Shown: piece after piece, positions 57,400-64,000 of the stretch | Layout: each line of letters begins with the position of its first letter | Position numbering within the stretch: position 1 is the stretch's first letter | NCBI RefSeq assembly: GCF_017303155.1 | Contig: NZ_JAEKJR010000002.1 | Location: 558,001 to 622,000, forward strand | DNA length: 64,000 bases | Direction: 5' to 3' | From: Microbulbifer salipaludis | GTDB lineage: Bacteria > Pseudomonadota > Gammaproteobacteria > Pseudomonadales > Cellvibrionaceae | Notes under the pieces: generated by a model | The model's input: only the letters and a program-made list of their open reading frames with translations | Databases searched by the model: none | Told to the model about the DNA's origin: nothing | Program-made: the position numbers and the translations under genes

Positions 57400-59055
57400 T
57401 CAGGGCATCCGTGGTGCGCAGCGCTGGCTGAGCGCGTCCCGTTCGGCGATGGCGCTGCCGGTCAGGGCAAAGCCCAGCAGCTTGCCGGTACCGTTGAGGA
57501 ATTCGGCCTTTACGCCGTCAGCGGTTGCGGTGACCTGCCATTCGCCCTCGTTCCCCGGTTGCGGTGGGCACACCACGGTGGGCCTCAGGGTGGTTTTCAC
57601 TGCCACCGGCATACAGCCGTACTGCACCGATGTGGGTGTGCCGGCAAGGGTCTGGGCGAGGGCGCGGGCGCACTGGGTGAGCGGGGCGACGTAATACAGG
57701 CTGTGCCCGTCTACTTCTGCACAGTCGCCGAGGGCGTAGATACCGGTGTCGCTGGTGCGCAACTGCCGGTCGGTGACGATGCCGCGATTGGTGGCAACGC
57801 CGGCGGCCTCCGCAAGGCTGGTATTCGGTTGCAGGCCCAGCGCGGCCAGCGCGATATCGGCTTCGATGATGTCGCCGCTGGCAAGCTGAGCGCGGATGCC
57901 TGCGGAGGTGTGCTCGATGCGCGCGACGCTGGTGCCGAGGTGAAAAGTCACCCCGGCCTGCGCCAGTGCCTGCTGGATATCGCGACCCGCCGCTTCCGGC
58001 AGCATATTCGCCAGCGGCCAGGGTTGCAGGTCCACGACCTCGACCTGATAACCGGCCTGGACCAGGTCATTGGCAAACTCACAGCCAATCAGCCCGGCGC
58101 CAATCAGCAGTACGCGCTTGCGGTTGGTCAGCGCGGTGCGGAAGCGGTGGTAATCGCCGAGGCTGTTGACCCGGAACAGGCGGGCCAAGCCATCGCCCTC
58201 GATCGCTGGCAGCGGCGCGCAGTGTGCGCCGGTGGCGAATACCAGGCGGCTGTAGCGCAGTTCGGCACGGATGCCGCCGCTGTCGGAAACGAGCGTGAGT
58301 ACCTGTGCCTGCCGGTCTACATCGGTGACGTGGGTGTGTACCAGAATTTCTGCGCGCAACTCTTTGGCCATGGCTTCGGCGCTGGCAGTGGCCAGTTGCT
58401 GCGGGGTTTTGCCATGGGCAAGGGAGGCAGACAGCAGCGGCTTGGAGTAGAAGGTACCGTCGTCACCACTGATCAACACCAGCGGCGTGCGCTGGTCGAG
58501 TTTGCGAAATTCCTTGGCCAGGTGATAGCCGGCGAGGCCGGTGCCGATGATGACCAGCGGATCCTTGTCGTCGAGGGTGACCGGCGCCGAGGCACTGGGT
58601 TGCGGTGCGTCAGCGGGTGGCTGGCTCACCAGCACCATGTCGAAATCTTCCTTGCCGACGCCGCATTCCGGGCAGGTCCAGTCGTCGGGGATGTCTTCCC
58701 AGCGGGTGCCGGGGGCGATGCCTTCTTCCGGTGCGCCGCGCGCTTCGTCGTAGATCCAGCCGCATACCATGCATTCCCAGATACGATTGCTGGTGGTCTG
58801 CGCGGTGGCTTGCGCCGGTTTTGGGGTGCTGCCTGCCGCTGTCTCGCCCTGGGGCTGCGCAGGTTGTGCGCTGTTGTCGGGGACCACCGCGAGCATCACA
58901 AACTCGTCTTTGGTGGCGCCGCACTCCGGGCAGGCCCAGTCGTCGGGGATATCTTCCCAGCGGGTGCCGGGTGGAATGCCATCGTCCGGCGAGCCCTTGG
59001 CTTCGTCATAAATCCAGCCACAAATCTGGCATTCCCAAACACGAAAATCGGACAT
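57400..59055 (-). CDS. Double rubredoxin-rubredoxin reductase fusion
   Basis: A 551-aa redox protein. Rubredoxin 1 (about 1-52, Cys9, Cys12, Cys42, Cys45) and rubredoxin 2 (about 91-141, Cys95, Cys98, Cys128, Cys131) are separated by an Ala/Gln/Pro linker. A second linker leads to an FAD/NAD(P)H reductase (about 165-551) with FAD motif [18 protein letters not shown] motif [15 protein letters not shown] and [11 protein letters not shown]. In Pseudomonas these are separate rubA1, rubA2 and rubB genes. The fusion would pass electrons from NAD(P)H to rubredoxin and then to an unknown acceptor. No alkane hydroxylase gene is in the window. Confidence 0.95.
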   Translation of the reverse strand: MSDFRVWECQICGWIYDEAKGSPDDGIPPGTRWEDIPDDWACPECGATKDEFVMLAVVPDNSAQPAQPQGETAAGSTPKPAQATAQTTSNRIWECMVCGWIYDEARGAPEEGIAPGTRWEDIPDDWTCPECGVGKEDFDMVLVSQPPADAPQPSASAPVTLDDKDPLVIIGTGLAGYHLAKEFRKLDQRTPLVLISGDDGTFYSKPLLSASLAHGKTPQQLATASAEAMAKELRAEILVHTHVTDVDRQAQVLTLVSDSGGIRAELRYSRLVFATGAHCAPLPAIEGDGLARLFRVNSLGDYHRFRTALTNRKRVLLIGAGLIGCEFANDLVQAGYQVEVVDLQPWPLANMLPEAAGRDIQQALAQAGVTFHLGTSVARIEHTSAGIRAQLASGDIIEADIALAALGLQPNTSLAEAAGVATNRGIVTDRQLRTSDTGIYALGDCAEVDGHSLYYVAPLTQCARALAQTLAGTPTSVQYGCMPVAVKTTLRPTVVCPPQPGNEGEWQVTATADGVKAEFLNGTGKLLGFALTGSAIAERDALSQRCAPRMP

Positions 59056-59163
59056 GAAGACCCCTGAATACTACTGGTTTCTGGTTCTTTGTTACTGTAA
59101 ATGGTTGAAGCAATAATCTATTGAGATTCGGGCATTTGTACCACCGATCACCTGGCTGATGCC

Positions 59164-59820
59164 TCAGCCCTTGCTGCGCTGGGCGATGGTGGTGAGTGCA
59201 CGGTGGTAAGCCTCGTTGATCTGGCTGGTGTCGTCCACCGTGACTTGCAGATCCTTGATGAGCCCGTTGGACAACCCGTACACCCAGCCGTGCACCGACA
59301 GTTCCTGGCCGCGTTCCCAGGCATCGCGTACCGGGGTGGTTTGGCATACGTGGATCACCTGCTCCAGCACATTAAGCTCGCACAGGAGATCCACGCGGTC
59401 CTCTTCGCGGAAGAGTTCGATCAGGGTGTGATGCTTGTCACGCACATCCTTGATGTGGCGCAGCCAGCTCTCAATCAGGCCGAGGCGCTGGTTTTCCAGT
59501 GCGGCCTTTACTCCGCCACAGCCATAGTGGCCAACCACCATGATGTGTTTCACCTTGAGTGCTTCCACGGCGTACTGGACCACAGACAGGCAGTTGAGAT
59601 CGGAAGGCACTACGACATTGGCCACATTCCGGTGTACAAACAGCTCGCCGGGCAGCAGGTCCACAATCTGATTGGCCGGCACCCGGCTATCCGCACAACC
59701 AATCCACAGATAATTGGGGAGCTGTTGTTCCGAGAGCTTGAGGAAAAAATCTGGCTTCTCCCGACGGGTGGATTCCGACCAGGCGCGGTTTTTTTCGATC
59801 AGGTCGTTCAGCTTTGACAA
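59164..59820 (-). CDS. can: Beta-class carbonic anhydrase
   Basis: A 218-aa zinc enzyme that interconverts CO2 and bicarbonate. Starting at the TTG at 59820 (SKLNDLIEKNRAWS, with GGAAG 7 bp upstream), the zinc ligands fall at Cys42, Asp44, His98 and Cys101, exactly as numbered in E. coli Can. This supports TTG over the GTG at 59844. Motifs are WIGCADSRVPANQ and VGHYGCGGV. It is a single gene. Confidence 0.93.
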   Translation of the reverse strand: MSKLNDLIEKNRAWSESTRREKPDFFLKLSEQQLPNYLWIGCADSRVPANQIVDLLPGELFVHRNVANVVVPSDLNCLSVVQYAVEALKVKHIMVVGHYGCGGVKAALENQRLGLIESWLRHIKDVRDKHHTLIELFREEDRVDLLCELNVLEQVIHVCQTTPVRDAWERGQELSVHGWVYGLSNGLIKDLQVTVDDTSQINEAYHRALTTIAQRSKG

Positions 59821-60033
59821 GGCAGTTCTTCCGGCGGTGTGCACGAACCGGGCAGGATAGCGCTTTTACTGGGGCGCGCCAATGTGAGGCTGCGTGCGCC
59901 AGTGGCTGGGCCGCCGCAGCACTGTATTCTGCCGGGTGTTCTGTTACTCTGCGGTGGCGCATTTTGGGCACAATTCACCCAAGTACTTTCAGCATATAAA
60001 AGACCATATTTAGGACCACACAGGGGTTGGCCT

Positions 60034-60258
60034 ATGGGGCTCAGAAATTCGACAATTCGCCGCCCGCGCCGCTTTAAGCGGCACAATGCGGTGGTGGCGC
60101 GTCGGCGCAAAAAAGTGCGTTGGTTGCTGGCGCAGCGTGCCCGGGTTCGTAACTACCGGCGCTTCTTTATGGTCCAGAGCGAATTGACCGCCAAGGCAGA
60201 AGCATCGCGCAAAGGAACGCAGAAAGGCACGCAAAAAGGCGCGCAACCGGATACCTGA
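60034..60258 (+). CDS. Small arginine-rich hypothetical protein
   Basis: A 74-aa very basic protein; MGLRNSTIRRPRRFKRHNAV is followed by RRRKKVRWLLAQRARVRNYR. AGGGG lies 8 bp before the ATG at 60034. It ends in a short tandem GTQKGTQKG repeat. I do not recognise it; nucleic-acid binding would fit the charge. It might be a chance frame. Confidence 0.45.
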   Translation: MGLRNSTIRRPRRFKRHNAVVARRRKKVRWLLAQRARVRNYRRFFMVQSELTAKAEASRKGTQKGTQKGAQPDT

Positions 60259-60328
60259 GTGTTCAGGTAATCTTTGCCGCAAACAATAGGCACGAAAAAT
60301 AGAACCGAACACAGAGGGAGAAAACAGG

Positions 60329-60841
60329 GTGGATACTTCTCAGGCGGCGCCGTTGGCAACCGAGTTGGATGTGGTCATCGCGGATTACCGGGATGAGAAG
60401 CACGGCAATGACCTGCTGGCATTGATGGATCACTATGCGCGCGACCCTTATGGTGGCGGCGAGCCGCTGTCCGATGTCTGTCATCGTGAATTGCTGGCCC
60501 GCTTGGCGGCATTTCCCGGTGCTTTCTCGGTGCTGGCTTATCGCGGGGATGTGGCGGTTGGCCTGTCGAACTGCTTTATGGGTTTTTCCACATTCGTGTG
60601 CAAGCCACTGGTGAATATTCACGATGTGGTGGTGACCGAAGCGGCCCGTGGGCTGGGGGTGTGTACCCGGATGATGGAGCAGGTGGCGGAAGTGGCGCGG
60701 GCGCGCGGCTGCTGCAAAATCACACTGGAAGTGCTGGAGAAGAATCACCCTGCGCGGGCTGCTTATCGCAAGTGCGGCTTCAAGCCCTACGCGCTGGATG
60801 AGGAATATGGCAAGGCAGAATTCTGGCAGCGCTACCTGTAA
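60329..60841 (+). CDS. GNAT family N-acetyltransferase
   Basis: A 170-aa acetyl-CoA-dependent acetyltransferase. The CoA-binding motif RGLGVCTRMMEQV, preceded by VNIHDVVVTEAA, and the C-terminal NHPARAAYRKCGFKPYALD are typical GNAT elements. The start is GTG at 60329 with a purine-rich AGAGGGAGAAAACAGG upstream. The substrate is unknown. It converges on qmcA with a 31-bp gap. Confidence 0.88.
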   Translation: MDTSQAAPLATELDVVIADYRDEKHGNDLLALMDHYARDPYGGGEPLSDVCHRELLARLAAFPGAFSVLAYRGDVAVGLSNCFMGFSTFVCKPLVNIHDVVVTEAARGLGVCTRMMEQVAEVARARGCCKITLEVLEKNHPARAAYRKCGFKPYALDEEYGKAEFWQRYL

Positions 60842-60872
60842 CCGGTAGCGCGGCCAATGCTGGAGCGGCCAA

Positions 60873-61718
60873 TCAGCGGCTCAGCAATCCCTTCACTGCA
60901 TTGGGCAGATCCGCCGGGAAGATGACGTTCTTGGCGTTGGCCGAGGTCGAGAGCTCTTCCAGGGCGTGGATGTAACGCTCGCCCAGCAGGTACATCACTG
61001 GCATTTCCTTGTCGCCAATCGCGTGGGTTACCCGCTCGATGGCTTCGCGGCTGGCGTCTGCCAGCACCACCTGGGCCTTGGCATCGCGCTTGGACGCTTC
61101 CAATCGGCCGTCGGCTTCCAGAATGGCGGCCTGCTTTTCACCTTCGGCGCGGGTTACGGTGGCACGGCGCTGGCGTTCCGCGGCGGCCTGTTCTTCCATC
61201 GCCTTCTGCATGGTGACCGACGGATTGATGTCCTGGATCTCAACGGTTTTCAGGTTGATGCCCCAGTCGGCGATATCATCGGAAATCGCTTCTTTCAGTT
61301 TCGCCTTGATCAGGTCGCGGGAGGACAGCGCGGCATCCAGGGACATTTCTCCCACGATGGAACGCAGCGCGGTCTGCACCAGGTTCTGGATGGCAATCTC
61401 GTAGTCTTCCACCCCGTACACCGCTTTCTCCGGCGATACGATATTGATATAGGCCACCGCGTTGGCAATGATGGTGGCATTGTCCTGAGTGATCACTTCC
61501 TGCGAGGGGATATCGAGTACGATATCCTTGGTGGTTACCTTGTACGGTACCTGGTCCACGTAGGGAATAATGACATTCATGCCCGGGTTCAGCGTGCCGT
61601 GGTATTTGCCTAGGCGCTGCACAATGTGTTTGGAGCCCTGCGGTACGATACGCACGCCCATGCCGATGGTGATGACAACCAGCACCACCAGTGCCAGTAC
61701 TACGGATAATCCTTCCAT
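60873..61718 (-). CDS. qmcA: SPFH/stomatin-like protease-associated protein QmcA
   Basis: A 281-aa membrane protein with one N-terminal TM helix and an SPFH/band-7 domain, followed by a coiled coil. Motifs include IVPQGSKHIVQRLGKYHGTLNPG and MEEQAAAERQRRA. These proteins form membrane microdomain scaffolds and interact with FtsH-type proteases. It lies 51 bp downstream of an NfeD-like gene, the usual operon partner. Confidence 0.94.
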   Translation of the reverse strand: MEGLSVVLALVVLVVITIGMGVRIVPQGSKHIVQRLGKYHGTLNPGMNVIIPYVDQVPYKVTTKDIVLDIPSQEVITQDNATIIANAVAYINIVSPEKAVYGVEDYEIAIQNLVQTALRSIVGEMSLDAALSSRDLIKAKLKEAISDDIADWGINLKTVEIQDINPSVTMQKAMEEQAAAERQRRATVTRAEGEKQAAILEADGRLEASKRDAKAQVVLADASREAIERVTHAIGDKEMPVMYLLGERYIHALEELSTSANAKNVIFPADLPNAVKGLLSR

Positions 61719-61769
61719 ACTTTCCCCTTGTTAACGTCGGAATCGGATCGATTGTTTTTATTGCGGAGG

Positions 61770-62231
61770 TCAGCTCGGGCTGACCACCAGCGTGTTGCCT
61801 GAAATATTGATGACCTTGACACGCTCGCCAATGGCAATTTCGCTGTTGCTCATGAACTGCCACTCGTCTTCGCCAAGAATCGGGGCGGGAAAGCGCAGTC
61901 GCCCGCGGGGCTTGCCAATATTGGAGTCGATGACAGAACCCACCTGACCGGTGAGCGCTTCCATGGCCATGCCGGAGGTGGTGCGGTCTTTCCAGTTGGG
62001 TTTGATGAACTTGAGCCACAGGAACACCAGAGCAACCGACATCCCGGCCCACAACAGCAGCTGTGCGGTGATGGGCATGCCCACCGCCAGCAGCAGTACA
62101 CCCATAAACAGTGCGGCGAGGCCAAACCAGAACAGGATAAAACCGGAAACGAAAATCTCCGCGGTGACCAGTAACAGCCCCAGCACCAGCCAGTGCCAGT
62201 AAGCAATATGCGCATTGAGCCATTCGAGCAT
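61770..62231 (-). CDS. NfeD-like membrane protein (short form)
   Basis: A 153-aa protein with three to four TM helices followed by an OB-fold domain (about 85-150: LTGQVGSVID … GERVKVINISGNTLVV). It is the short NfeD type that lacks the N-terminal ClpP-like protease. AAGGAG precedes the ATG at 62231. It partners the SPFH protein encoded downstream and probably modulates membrane microdomains. Confidence 0.92.
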   Translation of the reverse strand: MLEWLNAHIAYWHWLVLGLLLVTAEIFVSGFILFWFGLAALFMGVLLLAVGMPITAQLLLWAGMSVALVFLWLKFIKPNWKDRTTSGMAMEALTGQVGSVIDSNIGKPRGRLRFPAPILGEDEWQFMSNSEIAIGERVKVINISGNTLVVSPS

Positions 62232-62542
62232 GATGGCCTTCTCCTTAGTTGATGCGATTGGATAAACCCGCTGATTATGCCCCAAAGTGGTTACTCAGGT
62301 GCATTAAACAATTTTTCGGTTATTACCAAGGGAAAGCATCCCGATTTTCCCTTCGGCTTCCCGCGTTGTCAGGGTGTGAGGGCCGCATAAAAATTTCCAC
62401 TAAGCGTCACAAATCCGCAGCAAATTTGACTCCTTGTGCAATACTTTTTGCAGGCAAGAGCGCGGTAACCATGCATCAATTTTGTGCGTTTGCATCAGTA
62501 GAATCCCCCTCAGCATCAAGAGAAATCACGGACGACAATCTT
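62232..62542. other. Divergent gap between nfeD-like and hypothetical gene
   Basis: 311 bp with no convincing gene. In-frame ATGs upstream of 62543 (for example 62471) would extend the next gene, but without conserved features that I recognise. TTGACT at 62427 is a possible -35 without a clear -10. Confidence 0.3.
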
Positions 62543-63265
62543 ATGCGATTGACTACTAACCTGGCCCAGGGCCGCTACGAGTACAGCTGCGATGGCAGAG
62601 CCATGCCGGTGCAGGACGACTGGCAACTGGGCTGCGATGCGCAGGGCCGGCGTTTGCTGGTAAGCCGGCGGCTGGTCGGTGAGGCCGGTCACGGTATCGA
62701 AGTGCGCGCGCTGATGGACGCGGGGCTGGTCACCGAATGCCGGATAACCTGGAAAGACGAGGTCGATGAGGTAAACGCCCACTATCGCCTCGCGCCCCTG
62801 AGCGGGCGGCCGCCCCGTGTGGGGGATGCTATCGAGGCGGAATGGACCGGCCCCAACGGTCTGCAGCAGAGCGTGCTCGAGGGCCAAAACCGGCTGCTGT
62901 TCCCGCTGATGCGCATCTTCATGGGGCCGCTGCTGTTGCGCCTGAGTGATATGGAGTTTGGTTGTGAGGTGGTGGCGCCCGATATCGTTGATCCCTCCCA
63001 GCGCGGCAAGCTGCTTGCGCCGCGGGTGAGCCACCGCCGCGCCGGCCGTATGGCGGGCGATGCCAATATTCAGGGCGTGCATGACCTGGGCCCGGATATC
63101 ACCGTGTTTTCCTACCAGGGCGACGAGGCCGAGCGGGACACCCACTGTTTTGTCGACCCCAAGGGGCTACTGGTGGGCTACGACTGGCCCAGCAGCACCG
63201 GGCGCCTGTGGCAGGTGCGCCTGCGTGGCCTGGAGATGGCCCCGGAATTTACCGCGCTCTGCTAA
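62543..63265 (+). CDS. Hypothetical protein, 240 aa
   Basis: A soluble protein with no signal peptide in this start choice, beginning MRLTTNLAQGRYEYSCDGRA. It is predicted mostly beta, with conserved-looking stretches GDAIEAEWTGPNGLQQSVLE and SDMEFGCEVVAPDIVDPSQR. The pattern suggests a sugar- or lipid-related beta-sandwich, but I do not recognise a family. The ATG at 62543 has a weak GGACGA upstream; ATG at 62471 is possible. It is followed by the pldA hairpin. Confidence 0.75.
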   Translation: MRLTTNLAQGRYEYSCDGRAMPVQDDWQLGCDAQGRRLLVSRRLVGEAGHGIEVRALMDAGLVTECRITWKDEVDEVNAHYRLAPLSGRPPRVGDAIEAEWTGPNGLQQSVLEGQNRLLFPLMRIFMGPLLLRLSDMEFGCEVVAPDIVDPSQRGKLLAPRVSHRRAGRMAGDANIQGVHDLGPDITVFSYQGDEAERDTHCFVDPKGLLVGYDWPSSTGRLWQVRLRGLEMAPEFTALC

Positions 63266-63318
63266 GTTCGCTGCCCAATAGCCTGACCGACTGCACATTA
63301 TCGGTCTGCAAACCATGT

Positions 63319-63365
63319 AAACTGGCGCCCTGAATTCACTCAGGAGCGCCAGTTTTGTTTTTTCC
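63319..63365 (+). promoter_or_regulatory. Terminator-like hairpin sequestering the pldA Shine-Dalgarno
   Basis: CTGGCGC-CCTGA (63322-63333) pairs with TCAGG-A-GCGCCAG (63340-63352) with a single bulged A and a 6-nt loop, then TTTTGTTTTTT. The AGGAG Shine-Dalgarno (63342-63346) is inside the 3' arm and the TTG start (63355) is in the T-tract. It could terminate the upstream gene, attenuate pldA or block its translation. Confidence 0.65.
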
Positions 63366-64000
63366 CCGCCGTTTTTTTCTGCTCCCAATCACCACGGGCT
63401 TGCTGACAGCGACGTCCACGCTGTGCGCTGTGGGGGTGGCCGCGGCAGACGAGGAACCGCCGGCCTCCAATTACGAGGAGATCGAGCTGCTGCAGACCGA
63501 TGACTCCCTGCAAAGTGCGGAAAGGCGCCAGCAGAACTGCTTGCGTGAGCAGTTGCTGACGGCGCCGGCCAATATCACCCTGGAAGAAATGCGTATCCGC
63601 TGCCGGCTGGCAGTCATGGACGACGACCGCCAGGTGGAGCAGACGCCGCTGTTTGCCTCGGTGCCCGAGGTGGCGCCTGCTGCCGAGGAAGGCGTGCTGG
63701 TGAGCCGACGGGCCCAGGCAATTCGCGATGCCGCCGAAAATCCGTTTACCCTGGCCTCCCACAAAACCAACTACCTGCTGCCGCTCACCTATAACCCCAA
63801 GCCCAACAAGGGCGGCCTGGAAGATTACGCTCCGGAACGTGATATTGACCTGGATACCGTTGAAATGCAGTTCCAACTGTCGGTGCAGGTGCCGGTGTGG
63901 CGCGGGTTTCTGGGCAATGCTTCGTTTATGAGTTTCGCCTACACCAACCGCTCGTTCTGGCAGGCCTACAATTCGGACGAATCGGCGCCGTTCCGCGAGA
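63355..64000 (+). CDS. pldA: Outer membrane phospholipase A1 PldA, 3' end outside window
   Basis: An outer-membrane beta-barrel phospholipase that degrades misplaced phospholipids. The first 215 codons are present. The start is TTG at 63355, the only candidate after the in-frame stop at 63331. It gives a signal peptide (FFPRRFFLLPITTGLLTATS … VAAADEE). The PldA signature HKTNYLLPLTYNPKPNKGG, then FQLSVQVPVW and SFWQAYNSDESAPFRE, is clear. The catalytic His-Ser region lies beyond the window. A precursor region of about 100 residues before the barrel is longer than in E. coli. Confidence 0.9.
   Translation, partial: MFFPRRFFLLPITTGLLTATSTLCAVGVAAADEEPPASNYEEIELLQTDDSLQSAERRQQNCLREQLLTAPANITLEEMRIRCRLAVMDDDRQVEQTPLFASVPEVAPAAEEGVLVSRRAQAIRDAAENPFTLASHKTNYLLPLTYNPKPNKGGLEDYAPERDIDLDTVEMQFQLSVQVPVWRGFLGNASFMSFAYTNRSFWQAYNSDESAPFRE

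Overview
The window reads as chromosomal DNA of a marine gammaproteobacterium, probably of the Cellvibrionales and possibly Microbulbifer-like. This is inferred from a large secreted multi-domain chitinase, Pseudomonas/Cellvibrio-type gene orders (secA-argJ-mutT; pilBCD-coaE-yacG divergent from pilA; iscRSUA-hscBA-fdx-iscX-ndk-rlmN-pilW-rodZ-ispG-hisS-yfgM-bamB-der) and moderately high G+C. No rRNA gene, tRNA gene or CRISPR array was seen.

Layout: 1-5.6 kb holds the end of an M23 peptidase gene, secA, argJ and mutT. 5.6-5.95 kb is non-coding and carries two large nested hairpin repeats. 5.96-12.5 kb (minus strand) holds a NagX-like membrane acyltransferase, a GH18 chitinase, a small helical protein and an acyl desaturase. 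12.5-13.1 kb is non-coding; it carries a consensus sigma-54 promoter followed about 120 bp later by an intrinsic terminator, which suggests an unannotated small RNA. 13.1-18.8 kb encodes a PAS histidine kinase with a degenerate receiver and a MASE1-PAS-GGDEF-EAL protein. 18.8-36.8 kb is a dense housekeeping block: suhB/trmJ, the complete isc operon behind two abutting IscR boxes, then ndk to der. 36.8-39.8 kb has a succinate-semialdehyde dehydrogenase gene bracketed by two copies of a palindromic repeat, trmO and a membrane thioredoxin. 39.8-45.5 kb is the type IV pilus locus.

45.6-51.9 kb is a lower-G+C cassette downstream of pilA: a polyprenol-type GT2, a GT-C-like membrane protein, a GtrA-like membrane protein, two methyltransferases and a desaturase. 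It resembles a three-component (GtrA/B/C-like) glycosylation or surface-modification locus. It ends next to a decayed IS3-family element (52.0-52.6 kb).

The most unusual structure is at 54.1-56.6 kb. The last 176 bp of a glycerophosphodiesterase gene occur twice, 1,732 bp apart, in direct orientation. Between the copies lies a lower-G+C two-gene unit: a 340-aa protein with a LysM-like N-terminus and a glycine-zipper hydrophobic C-terminus, overlapped by a 116-aa two-TM protein. This looks like an orphan pore-forming effector and its immunity protein, imported with flanking homology and excisable by recombination between the repeats.

56.8-64 kb holds a flavin reductase, a fused double-rubredoxin/rubredoxin reductase, beta-carbonic anhydrase, a GNAT acetyltransferase, qmcA/nfeD, an unrecognised 240-aa protein and the start of pldA. 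The pldA Shine-Dalgarno sequence is buried in a terminator-like hairpin.
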